A stretch of 64,000 nt of DNA from positions 930,001 to 994,000 of the forward strand of contig NZ_CP093384.1 of assembly GCF_022655055.1 (NCBI RefSeq), written 5' to 3'. Below the pieces are notes generated by a model. The model saw only the letters and a program-made list of their open reading frames with translations. It did not search any database and was not told the origin of the DNA. Made by a program: the position numbers and the translations under genes. Shown here piece by piece: positions 44,963 to 53,139 of this stretch. Positions within the stretch are counted from its first letter, which is position 1, and each line of letters opens with the position of its first letter. This DNA is from Vagococcus sp. CY52-2. GTDB lineage: Bacteria; Bacillota; Bacilli; Lactobacillales; Vagococcaceae.

Positions 44963-45763
44963 ATGCGTAAAAAAACGATCACTTTGCCGAATGGAAAACA
45001 AGTCGTTCAAAAAGCATCTTACACTCCGCTCATTGTGTTATTGGTTCTTATTTTCATGTACATCTCTATACAAGTAACACAATTTAACTTCACGCAATTA
45101 CTAACTCGTGGCGATCAGTTTTTTGTGATGCTAAAAGCTATGTTTCCACCTAAAATGGACTTTTTAAGTAAAGTTTGGACACCACTGTTTGACACGATTA
45201 AAATGTCACTCTTAGGGTCACTTATTGGGGCATTATTAGCTGTTCCATTTGCTATATTGGCTTCTAATAATATTGTAAAAAACCGCTTTGTTTCGTCATT
45301 ATTCAAATTGATTTTAAGTTTCTTACGAACATTACCAACGATTGTTATTGCATTAATCGCAACCTTTGTATTTGGTTTAGGAACAATGGCAGGAACTGTT
45401 GCTATTTTTATTTTTACTATCTCTTATGTTGGTAAATTAACGTACGAACAAATCGAATCACTGGATATGTCGACATTTGAAGCACTAGAATCAATGGGGC
45501 TAACACGTTTGCAAGCCTTTCGTTATAGTGTGATTCCAGCTATTTTACCATCTTATCTATCGACATCTTTATTTAACTTCGAAGGAAACTTACGATATGC
45601 CTCCATTTTAGGGTATGTTGGAGCCGGTGGGTTAGGTATCTTGTTGAATGAACAATTGGGTTGGCGTGATTATGGAAATGTTGGGACGATTTTAGTGGTC
45701 TTAGTTATCACTGTTGGCATCATCGAAACAATCAGTGAATATTTCCGCAAAAAATTACAATAG
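44963..45763 (+). CDS. phnE: Phosphonate-type ABC transporter permease 1
   Basis: 266 residues, six helices. MetI-like permease fold with coupling-helix (EAA) region FEALESMGLTRLQAFRYSVIPAILPSYLSTSLF. FLRTLPTIVIALIATFVFG and the following GTMAGTVAIFIFTISYVGKL are PhnE signatures. Two bases after phnC; GAAAGGAGAG precedes the ATG. Confidence 0.94.
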   Translation: MRKKTITLPNGKQVVQKASYTPLIVLLVLIFMYISIQVTQFNFTQLLTRGDQFFVMLKAMFPPKMDFLSKVWTPLFDTIKMSLLGSLIGALLAVPFAILASNNIVKNRFVSSLFKLILSFLRTLPTIVIALIATFVFGLGTMAGTVAIFIFTISYVGKLTYEQIESLDMSTFEALESMGLTRLQAFRYSVIPAILPSYLSTSLFNFEGNLRYASILGYVGAGGLGILLNEQLGWRDYGNVGTILVVLVITVGIIETISEYFRKKLQ

Positions 45764-45778
45764 AAAAGGAAGACATAT

Positions 45779-46588
45779 ATGAATCAACGTATTTTAACTG
45801 AATTAAACAAAGAACCAAATAAGACAAAGCAATACGTTATTTTAGTAGCTGTCTTGCTTGGGGCGTTTATCTGGTCATTGTCAGCGTTAAATTTTAACGC
45901 GATGGACGAAGGTGGCGGCAAAATCGCTGCAAACATTCTTAAAGGGATTGTTCAACCAGATACCAATCTATTATTTAACGGCACAAAACAAGGTGTCCCT
46001 TACTTGCTATTTGAAACAATTTGTATTGCCTTTTTAGGAACGATTTTTGGGGCGATTTTATCGATTCCTATCGCTTTTTTAATGGCACCAAGTATTATGC
46101 CAAAACCAGTTTATCTATTCATGAGAGCTTTTGTAGTTGTCATTAGAACGATTCCAGCATTAGTCTATGGGTTAATGTTTATCCGTGTGACTGGACCTGG
46201 TCCATTTGCCGGTGTGATGACTATGTCTCTTACCTCGATTGGAATGGTATCAAAATTATATGTAGATGTTATTGAAGAAATTGATACAGGTATTTTAGAA
46301 TCAATGGATTCTTTTGGGTGTACAACGTTTGAAAAAATTCGTTTTGGGATTATCCCACAATTAATTGCTAACTTTACCTCAATTACTATCTATCGTTTCG
46401 ATATGAACTTACGTGATGCAACTATTCTTGGTTTAGTAGGAGCTGGAGGTATTGGAGCGCCGCTTATTTTTGCGATGAACTCATATCGTTGGAATCAAGT
46501 TGGCTCAATTTTAATTGGATTAATCGTGTTAATCTTAATTGTTGAAGTCGTATCAAATTATTTGAGAGGAAAATTAGTCAATGGATAA
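45779..46588 (+). CDS. phnE: Phosphonate-type ABC transporter permease 2
   Basis: 269 residues, six helices, second PhnE paralogue forming a heterodimeric channel with the first. EAA region LESMDSFGCTTFEKIRFGIIPQLIANFTSITIYRFD; FMRAFVVVIRTIPALVYGLMF corresponds to the same element in permease 1. Starts after AAAAGGAAG, and overlaps the phosphatase gene by 8 bases, tying that gene to the transporter. Confidence 0.94.
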   Translation: MNQRILTELNKEPNKTKQYVILVAVLLGAFIWSLSALNFNAMDEGGGKIAANILKGIVQPDTNLLFNGTKQGVPYLLFETICIAFLGTIFGAILSIPIAFLMAPSIMPKPVYLFMRAFVVVIRTIPALVYGLMFIRVTGPGPFAGVMTMSLTSIGMVSKLYVDVIEEIDTGILESMDSFGCTTFEKIRFGIIPQLIANFTSITIYRFDMNLRDATILGLVGAGGIGAPLIFAMNSYRWNQVGSILIGLIVLILIVEVVSNYLRGKLVNG

Positions 46589-48125
46589 GATAACAATTCT
46601 TTCTACCAGTGATACACATGGTTATTTATACCCGACAGATTTTAGAGCAGTCAATCAAGATTTGTCATTTGGGTTATCAAAAGCTGTTACAGCCATTAAA
46701 GATGAACAGGCTAAACAAGATGGGACTGTTGTATTAATCGACAATGGCGACTTTTTACAAGGCTCACCAATGAGTTACTATCTATCAAAACAAAAGAATA
46801 GTAAACAAGTCGCTGATATCATGAATTCAGTTGGCTATGATGTGGGTGTTCTTGGTAATCATGAATTTAATTATGGCGTTGAGTACTTACTTGATACAGT
46901 GGGTCAACTTAACTACCCAATTGTTTGTGCCAATATTTTGAATGACAAAAATGAGCCACTAACAGGCCAAGCATATGTGATATTAGAAAAAAATGGGTTA
47001 AAAATTGCCGTTCTAGGACTGACAACACCTTATATTCCAAATTGGGAGCAACCTGAAACGATTAAAGGACTAACTTTTTTATCTGCGCTTGAAACAGCAA
47101 AAGAATATGTGCCGAAACTTAAAGAAGAAGCAGATGTGGTAATCGTGAGTTATCATGGTGGATTTGAAAAAGATTTGCAGACTGGTGAAGCAACTGAAAA
47201 CTTAACAGGGGAAAACGAAGGCTATGATATCGTGACCCAAGTTGAGGGAGTTGATGCGTTTGTTACCGGACACCAGCACAGAGTAATTGCTGAAAAAGTT
47301 AATGACACACCTGTTACTCAGCCAGGAGATAAAGCCAAACATGTTGGAAAAATGACCTTGACGCTAGATGATAATAAACAAGTGACTGACTCAACAGCTG
47401 AGTTATTATCAATGTCTGACTATGATGCCGATAAAGACATTGTCGATACATTTAATCCAGTCTTAGATACTGTCGAAAATTGGTTGGATCAACCACTTGG
47501 ACACATTGAAGGTGATATGACAATTACTGATCCAATGAGTGTGCGAATTAATGGGCATGCCTACATTGAATTCATTCAAGATGTGCAAATGGATGCGACA
47601 GGCGTTGATATCTCTGGTACAGCTCTGTTTGATAATGATAGTAAGGGATTCCAGTCTGATGTGACCATGCGTGACATCGTGACAAATTATATTTATCCGA
47701 ATACTTTAGCTGTTTTAACTGTTTCTGGACAGGACTTGAAAGATGCGTTAGAACAAAGTGTTGAGTATTTTGCTCTTAATGAGGATGACGAAATTGTCGT
47801 GAGTGACAAATTTTTATATCCTAAAACCGAGCATTATAACTATGATATGTATAGTGGTATTGGTTATAAAGTTATCGTATCAAATCCTGTAGGGCAACGT
47901 GTTGTTGAACTGAGTTACAAAGGCAAACCAATCAAGATGGATGATTCACTAGATATTGTCATTAATCAATATCGTGCAGTAGGTGGCGGAAATTATGCAA
48001 TGTTTGATGCGTCAAAAATCATCAAAGAAGTCACAGTTGATATGACCGAGCTTATTTCCAACTTTTTACAAACACATCCAACTTATCAAGCAAAAACAGA
48101 ATTTGATTTTAAAGTAGAAAAATAA
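46581..48125 (+). CDS. Cytoplasmic 5'-nucleotidase/2',3'-cyclic phosphodiesterase-like phosphatase
   Basis: 514 residues, UshA-type layout: N-terminal metallophosphatase domain with the dimetal ligands in STSDTHGY, NGDFLQGSP, GNHEFNYG, SYHGGFE and GHQHR, and C-terminal nucleotidase domain (about 310-510) with LTVSGQDLKDALEQS and AVGGGNYAMF. Unlike UshA it has no signal peptide or LPXTG anchor, so it acts inside the cell. It overlaps the second phnE gene, which suggests that it dephosphorylates the imported compound or a derived nucleotide. The true substrate cannot be read from the sequence. Confidence 0.88.
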   Translation: MDKITILSTSDTHGYLYPTDFRAVNQDLSFGLSKAVTAIKDEQAKQDGTVVLIDNGDFLQGSPMSYYLSKQKNSKQVADIMNSVGYDVGVLGNHEFNYGVEYLLDTVGQLNYPIVCANILNDKNEPLTGQAYVILEKNGLKIAVLGLTTPYIPNWEQPETIKGLTFLSALETAKEYVPKLKEEADVVIVSYHGGFEKDLQTGEATENLTGENEGYDIVTQVEGVDAFVTGHQHRVIAEKVNDTPVTQPGDKAKHVGKMTLTLDDNKQVTDSTAELLSMSDYDADKDIVDTFNPVLDTVENWLDQPLGHIEGDMTITDPMSVRINGHAYIEFIQDVQMDATGVDISGTALFDNDSKGFQSDVTMRDIVTNYIYPNTLAVLTVSGQDLKDALEQSVEYFALNEDDEIVVSDKFLYPKTEHYNYDMYSGIGYKVIVSNPVGQRVVELSYKGKPIKMDDSLDIVINQYRAVGGGNYAMFDASKIIKEVTVDMTELISNFLQTHPTYQAKTEFDFKVEK

Positions 48126-48166
48126 AACTTAACCTTATCATTCTTAAAATTTTAATGATACATCTT

Positions 48167-48200
48167 TACCGGCTAGCTAACACTAGTCGGTATTTTTGTG
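48167..48200 (+). terminator. Terminator of the phn operon
   Basis: TACCGGCTAG and CTAGTCGGTA (one G-T), 6-base loop, then TTTTTG. Confidence 0.8.
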
Positions 48201-48214
48201 TTAATGAGTTATCT

Positions 48215-48243
48215 TTGACACGATTGTTAAATTTAGTTATACT
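48215..48243 (+). promoter_or_regulatory. Promoter of the mazEF-type pair
   Basis: TTGACA, exactly 17 bases, TATACT. Confidence 0.85.
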
Positions 48244-48274
48244 TAGTTTAACAAACCATTAGGAGATGAAAATC

Positions 48275-48508
48275 ATGGAAACAGTCGCTCGAAAAATTGG
48301 CAATTCTGTTGGTGCTATTTTTCCTAAAGATATTTCTCCAGAAGTAGGAGATACGTTTACTATTACTAAAGTTGGAGAGGCCTATATTTTAAAACCTAAA
48401 AAAGAAGACATTTTTAAACATGCAGATGATTGGGCAGGATTTAGAGATTCTGTGGTACAAGAAGATGCCGAGTGGGATATTATGATGTCTAAAGGGAACG
48501 AACACTAA
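48275..48508 (+). CDS. MazE-like antitoxin (AbrB/SpoVT fold)
   Basis: 77 residues. N-terminal swapped-hairpin DNA-binding fold: VARKIGNSVGAIFPKDISPEVGDTFTITKVGEAYILKPK, then an acidic tail (EDIFKHADDWAGFRDSVVQEDAEWD) of the type that wraps the toxin. ATG at 48275 is chosen over 48266, which overlaps the AGGAG site. Its stop abuts the toxin ATG. Expected to repress its own promoter. Confidence 0.88.
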   Translation: METVARKIGNSVGAIFPKDISPEVGDTFTITKVGEAYILKPKKEDIFKHADDWAGFRDSVVQEDAEWDIMMSKGNEH

Positions 48509-48835
48509 ATGGATACGCCAAAACAGAAAGATATTGTTTGGATGGACTTTGATCCATCAAAAGGTAAAGAAATTAAAAAACGTCGACCAGCTTTAGTTGT
48601 GAGTCGCGATGAGTTTAATCAGCATACGGGTTTTTGTTTGGTGTGCCCCATCACGTCAACAAATAGAGACTTTTCTACCTATGTGACGATTAAGCAACCA
48701 CAACAAGTAGAAGGTGAGATTGTGACTCATCAGTTGAGATCGATTGATTTTACCAAACGTCATTTAGAAAAAATCGAGCAATGTGACATATTGACCTGGT
48801 TAGAGGTTGTCGAGGTCATAGATATGTTTATATAA
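48509..48835 (+). CDS. MazF/PemK-family endoribonuclease toxin
   Basis: 108 residues, CcdB/PemK fold. QKDIVWMDFDPSKGKEIKKRRPALVVSRDEFN holds the catalytic arginine region; CPITSTNRDFSTYVTI and GEIVTHQLRSIDFTKR the threonine and the second arginine. Family members cut mRNA at short sequences. The gene begins right at the end of the antitoxin gene with no ribosome site of its own, so translation is coupled. All family elements look intact. Confidence 0.92.
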   Translation: MDTPKQKDIVWMDFDPSKGKEIKKRRPALVVSRDEFNQHTGFCLVCPITSTNRDFSTYVTIKQPQQVEGEIVTHQLRSIDFTKRHLEKIEQCDILTWLEVVEVIDMFI

Positions 48836-48839
48836 CATC

Positions 48840-48878
48840 TAAGAAAACTTATCTTTATAGGTAGGTTTTTCTTTTTTT
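48840..48878 (+). terminator. Probable terminator after the toxin gene
   Basis: AAGAAAACTTATC and GGTAGGTTTTTCTT form an imperfect stem followed by T-rich sequence. Confidence 0.5.
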
Positions 48879-48889
48879 AAATTAGGTGT

Positions 48890-49532
48890 TAAGTAACGTC
48901 ATTGGAAGGTGCGTCATCCACCTATTGCAAAAGGTATCACCCTTTTATTTGATAAGGGGAAACAGTCAACTTATATTGGAACATTGCATCATGACATAAT
49001 AGAAATAGACCAGGATTTGAGAGGATTGAGATAAACGGAGAAGGACTCGTTCAACTAACGGTTAACATTAATCATGCTTCGTGGGAATCATTTGAGGATA
49101 GTACGTTTGATACGTTATTAGCAGCTCATATTTAAAGGAAAATACTTATATAGATGTAGACGACTTAGAATGATGGAAATACAAATCACTATTTAGAGCT
49201 ATTCAACTTGCTTGGTCTTATGGCGATATGACATAAGGAAACGATCAAAGAGATGTCACATTATATGAAGATTTTCAGCAAAAACTAGCAGAATATAAAC
49301 GGTTAAATAAACAAAATATCGTCACAAATATTCAGATAGATAAGGTAAAAGTAACTCGTGCTACACAACATAATGCTTTAAAAAAGGATTGTTTGAGGAA
49401 ATGTTGATAGACTATTTTGAAGAAAACGGCGTGCTACCGGGTGGTGAAATTCAGACTGTATCATTTAAAGATATCTGGATAATTGAAAGCGTAGAGGGAA
49501 AAATGGTTGTTAGAGATAGTCAAAATGTATAG
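48890..49532 (+). pseudogene. Gene debris, unidentified
   Basis: No ORF above 60 codons, yet protein-like stretches in changing frames are visible: PIAKGITLLFDKGKQSTYIGTL, then IEINGEGLVQLTVNINHASWESFEDSTF and a stop, VDDLE-stop-WKYKSLFRAIQLAWSYGD, and finally IDYFEENGVLPGGEIQTVSFKDIWIIE before a stop at 49532. Several stops and frameshifts show a decayed gene or genes. I do not recognise the family. Confidence 0.6.
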
Positions 49533-49616
49533 AGATGTCCTATCATGGACTTTAATAAACAAAGATTGGTATATTTAATTATGATATAACGATTAAAACG
49601 AAATGAGGTTATGCCC

Positions 49617-49850
49617 ATGTCAGATAAAAAATTATTAAAATCAGAGAAACTACGTTTAAAAAATGATAAATTACGAGCAAAAGGAAAAGACCCATTAAAA
49701 GGATGGGGAAAGATGGTTAATACAGGATTAGGTGGTATAAATAAAGGTGCAACGATTGAAAATAGGGCAAGTATGATTGATACAAAGGATTTTATCAAGG
49801 ATTTACAAAAAGATATAGCAAGTGAAAATAACAAAAAGAATTTATCATAA
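49617..49850 (+). CDS. Small basic hypothetical protein
   Basis: 77 residues, highly basic N-terminal half (DKKLLKSEKLRLKNDKLRAKGKDPLKGWGKM) followed by NTGLGGINKGATIENRASMIDTKDF. ATG at 49617 is 8 bases after TGAGGT. Followed by a strong terminator, which supports expression. It faintly recalls DUF6366-type short proteins, without certainty. Embedded in the accessory region between gene debris and the adhesin. Confidence 0.6.
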   Translation: MSDKKLLKSEKLRLKNDKLRAKGKDPLKGWGKMVNTGLGGINKGATIENRASMIDTKDFIKDLQKDIASENNKKNLS

Positions 49851-49861
49851 CATAGAATAAA

Positions 49862-49912
49862 AAATATCATAGGATGACAAGGTATACCTTGTTATCTTGT
49901 GATATTTTTTTA
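49862..49912 (+). terminator. Strong terminator upstream of the adhesin
   Basis: AAATATCA...TGATATTT outer stem (49862-49869, 49900-49907), inner palindrome ACAAGGTATACCTTGT, then a T run. Confidence 0.88.
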
Positions 49913-50061
49913 TTATTTAAACTAATAATTATAATATAGTCTCAAAACATAGATAAAAAAACGTTATATAAAACCTTTTTTAAAAAATAAATTTTATATT
50001 GTGTATACCTTGTGTTTTATATTACAATATAATTAAATTTATAAATAAAAGAGGAATAAAT

Positions 50062-52953
50062 ATGAAAAAAATATCGATTTTCTTGTTTTTAGTAGTAGGA
50101 ATTATTTTTTCAACGTTTAATATTCAAGCTGAAGCAAGTAAATTACCAGATGAGCCAAAAAAAAATGTTAGACTTGATATTAATTTGAAAGATAATCCGG
50201 ATGTTCATTTAAATAATTTAAATTTGTTGCCTTCAAGATTATATACCGTAACAGATGATAATCAACATATTTATTTTTGTTTAGATGAAGGTAGATACTA
50301 TCCTGATAACGTTGATTATACGTTAGATACAAATAGAAAACTATCTGGTCCAGTTCTATGGTTGATGCAAAATTTTTATACAAATATTGATAAAGATAGT
50401 CCTGTAAATAATGTACCTGATTATCAGCAAGCGAATCATTTAACGAGGTATGCTGCCACACAAATCGCTATATGGAAATTAACCGGATCAAATTTTAATA
50501 ATAGTTTGATTGAATCAAATCCTTTAATTCAACAATTATATGAAGAAGCAAAAGAAAAAACAGATGATAATGATAGTTATCAACAAATTATCAATAAAAT
50601 AGACAATATAGAAATAAACGTTAAAGAGATTATCCCAAACGGGGAAGATAAAGATAATTATTACTATAATATGATCTTTGAAGACAATATGGATGCTGAA
50701 ACAGAAAAACTAGTTGAAATTGATGATAAAGATACCAATATTCAAGTTCAATTACTTAATGATGGAAAAATAACGGATATCACAAATGAGGTCTCAACCC
50801 AGCCAGATTTTGCAAGTAGAACAATAAAAATAAGCATTCCTAAAAAAATTATTGATGAAAATAAAGCATCTGATTCAGAATTATATTGTAATATTGATGC
50901 TATTATTAGAAGTAAAGAATCTTATTATGTTGTCTACTATGCTAAACCGATTCTACAGCCAATGGGGTCCTTACAACAAATAGAAAAAAGATTAGTTACT
51001 CGTGCTAGTATTGATTTTGATAGTGCTGAAACGTCATTTTCAGTATTAAAGCATTGGAACGATCGAGATAATCAAGATGGTTTAAGACCTCAGAACTTAG
51101 CAGTACAGCTATATCAAAGTGACCAACCTTACAGTTTTGACCAATCTGAAAGTATTACCACTGGAAAAGAGACAAAATTTGGAGACATTAAATATCTAGA
51201 TGAAGCAAATGATTGGGAATATATTTGGAAAAATCTTCCATTAAAAAATGAAAATGGTCAAACTGCCTATTATACCGTTAGGGAAGAATTTGATTCTAAA
51301 GACTACAATTTAAGTATTCAAGCGACCGATGATGGTAAAGCTTTATATTTAAAAAATGAACATACACCAGAAAAAGTAACTATTGAAGGAGAAAAAATTT
51401 GGAATGACTCAAACAACCAAGATGGTATTCGCCCTAACGCAATTAATGTTGAGTTGTTTGCTAATGGAACATCTGTTATGAGTCAAGAAGTATCTAAACA
51501 AACTAATTGGAAATATAAATTTGAAGGATTACCTAAATATGAAAATGGAAAAGAAATTATTTATACAATAAAAGAAAAAAATATTCCAGAAGGATACACA
51601 TCTGAAGTAACAAAAAATGAAGATGGTAACATGTTTATTACAAACTCTCATGAACCAGAAAAAACAGAAGTTTCTGGCAAGAAAACCTGGGATGATGCCA
51701 ACAATCAAGATGGTAAACGCCCAGAATCAATCAAAGTCAATTTATTAGCAAATGGTATCAAAGTTGATTCGAAAACAGTGACTGAAAAAGATAATTGGGC
51801 GTATACGTTTAGTCATTTAAATAAATATGACAATGGCAAACCAATTATTTATACGGTTAATGAAGACAGTGTACCTGGCTACACCGTCTCAATTAAAGAC
51901 AACGATATTACAAATAGTTACACACCAGGAAAAACCAGTGTCACTGTATCAAAACATTGGAATGACTCAAACAACCAAGATGGTATTCGTCCACAAGATA
52001 TTAGTGTTCAACTTTATGCCGACGGCAAAGAATCAGGTAAACCTGTGACACTAAACGAAGGTAACAAGTGGCAATATACTTGGAAAGAATTAAATGAAAA
52101 GAAAGATGGAAAAACCATTGAGTATACGGTGAAAGAAACAAATGTACCAAAAGGCTATAACTCAACCATTGCAAATAATGACAATGGCAATATTATAATC
52201 ACAAACTCTCATGAACCAGAAAAAACAGAAGTTTCTGGCAAGAAAACCTGGGATGATGCCAACAATCAAGATGGTAAACGCCCAGAATCAATCAAAGTCA
52301 ATTTATTAGCAAATGGTGTCAAAGTTGATTCGAAAACAGTGACTGAAAAAGATAATTGGACGTATACGTTTAGTCATTTAGATAAATATGACAATGGTAA
52401 ACCAATTATTTATACGGTTAATGAAGACAGTGTACCTGGCTACACCGTCTCAATTAAAGACAACGATATTACAAATAGTTACACACCAGGAAAAACCAGT
52501 GTCACTGTATCAAAACATTGGAATGACTCAAACAACCAAGATGGTATTCGTCCACAAGATATTAGTGTTCAACTTTATGCCGACGGCAAAGAATCAGGTA
52601 AACCTGTGACACTAAACGAAGGTAACAAGTGGCAATATACTTGGAAAGAATTAAATGAAAAGAAAAATGGAAAAACCATTGAGTATACAGTGAAAGAAAC
52701 AAATGTACCAAAAGGCTATACTGCTACTGTCACAGATGATGGTAAAGGACACCTCACTTTGACAAACTCTCACAATGTATCAAAAGTACCTGGAACTAGT
52801 GGAAGTGGTACAACAAGTGGAAATGGCACAACAAATAATAATAAACCGAATTTACCAAGTACAGGTGAAGATCATTCAATGAGTCTTATGTTCTATGGAG
52901 CAAGCATATTATTAATGTCAATGGGTGCTTTTTATATTAGAAGAAAACATTAA
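50062..52953 (+). CDS. LPXTG surface adhesin with thioester domain and six Cna-B domains
   Basis: 963 residues. Signal peptide (1-27, cleavage near QAEA). A thioester domain follows, with C73 (IYFCLDEG) and Q134 (AATQIAIWKLTG) as the likely internal Cys-Gln bond that lets such adhesins attach covalently to host proteins. Six Cna-B stalk domains start at about 324, 439, 535, 625, 722 and 812, each with K in WND/WDD strands and a closing T(V/I)(K/N)E that gives lysine-asparagine or lysine-aspartate bonds. A Gly/Ser/Thr/Asn linker precedes LPSTG at 931-935, a hydrophobic helix and RRKH. Domains 3-4 and 5-6 are near-identical copies. No sortase gene is nearby. ATG at 50062 after AGAGGAA. Confidence 0.93.
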   Translation: MKKISIFLFLVVGIIFSTFNIQAEASKLPDEPKKNVRLDINLKDNPDVHLNNLNLLPSRLYTVTDDNQHIYFCLDEGRYYPDNVDYTLDTNRKLSGPVLWLMQNFYTNIDKDSPVNNVPDYQQANHLTRYAATQIAIWKLTGSNFNNSLIESNPLIQQLYEEAKEKTDDNDSYQQIINKIDNIEINVKEIIPNGEDKDNYYYNMIFEDNMDAETEKLVEIDDKDTNIQVQLLNDGKITDITNEVSTQPDFASRTIKISIPKKIIDENKASDSELYCNIDAIIRSKESYYVVYYAKPILQPMGSLQQIEKRLVTRASIDFDSAETSFSVLKHWNDRDNQDGLRPQNLAVQLYQSDQPYSFDQSESITTGKETKFGDIKYLDEANDWEYIWKNLPLKNENGQTAYYTVREEFDSKDYNLSIQATDDGKALYLKNEHTPEKVTIEGEKIWNDSNNQDGIRPNAINVELFANGTSVMSQEVSKQTNWKYKFEGLPKYENGKEIIYTIKEKNIPEGYTSEVTKNEDGNMFITNSHEPEKTEVSGKKTWDDANNQDGKRPESIKVNLLANGIKVDSKTVTEKDNWAYTFSHLNKYDNGKPIIYTVNEDSVPGYTVSIKDNDITNSYTPGKTSVTVSKHWNDSNNQDGIRPQDISVQLYADGKESGKPVTLNEGNKWQYTWKELNEKKDGKTIEYTVKETNVPKGYNSTIANNDNGNIIITNSHEPEKTEVSGKKTWDDANNQDGKRPESIKVNLLANGVKVDSKTVTEKDNWTYTFSHLDKYDNGKPIIYTVNEDSVPGYTVSIKDNDITNSYTPGKTSVTVSKHWNDSNNQDGIRPQDISVQLYADGKESGKPVTLNEGNKWQYTWKELNEKKNGKTIEYTVKETNVPKGYTATVTDDGKGHLTLTNSHNVSKVPGTSGSGTTSGNGTTNNNKPNLPSTGEDHSMSLMFYGASILLMSMGAFYIRRKH
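51640..52200 (+). repeat. Adhesin tandem repeat, copy 1 (561-base period)
   Basis: Encodes Cna-B domains 3 and 4 (187 residues). Bases 51640-52159 match 52201-52720 almost exactly; I count six differences by eye, several of them silent. Confidence 0.92.
52201..52720 (+). repeat. Adhesin tandem repeat, copy 2
   Basis: Encodes domains 5 and 6. The similarity ends at AAAGGCTATA; after it the last domain has its own end (CTGCTACTGTC), suggesting the original C-terminal domain. Confidence 0.92.
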
Positions 52954-52965
52954 AATTCCTGTTTA

Positions 52966-53016
52966 TAAACATCAATTTATGATGAGTGGAAATCTCGTCA
53001 TAGATTGATGTTTTTT
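52966..53016 (+). terminator. Terminator after the adhesin gene
   Basis: AACATCAAT-TTATGATGAG pairs with CTCGTCATAG-ATTGATGTT over about 18 positions with few mismatches, then six T. Confidence 0.85.
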
Positions 53017-53084
53017 GTATTTGAAACGATTAATACCCAAAAACATCATGAGTGGGTATAAAAGAAGAAATAACGATTTCTGAT

Positions 53085-53138
53085 AATAATCTATTAAACT
53101 AGCTACCTGTATAGTAATATAGAGATAGATTATTTTTT
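53085..53138 (+). terminator. Second hairpin upstream of the hsdR remnant
   Basis: AATAATCTAT (53085-53094) and ATAGATTATT (53125-53134), perfect 10-base stem with a 30-base loop, then TTTTT. The loop carries CTGTATAGTAATAT, which recurs at 59147-59160 after lepA. Confidence 0.4.
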
Positions 53139-53139
53139 A

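Noticed and set aside
49520-49870. Minus-strand ORF of 116 codons opposite the small basic gene
   Set aside because: Phe/Leu/Ser-rich antisense of a lysine-rich gene; the plus-strand gene has the ribosome site and terminator.
51827-52048. Plus-strand ORF inside the adhesin repeat (and its twin at 52388-52609)
   Set aside because: Out-of-frame shadow of the Cna-B repeat; both exist only because the repeat is duplicated.
50062-52953. Pilus locus
   Set aside because: The protein has Cna-B domains and LPSTG, but there is no class C sortase, no second pilin and no clear pilin motif beside it; a single adhesin is the simpler reading.
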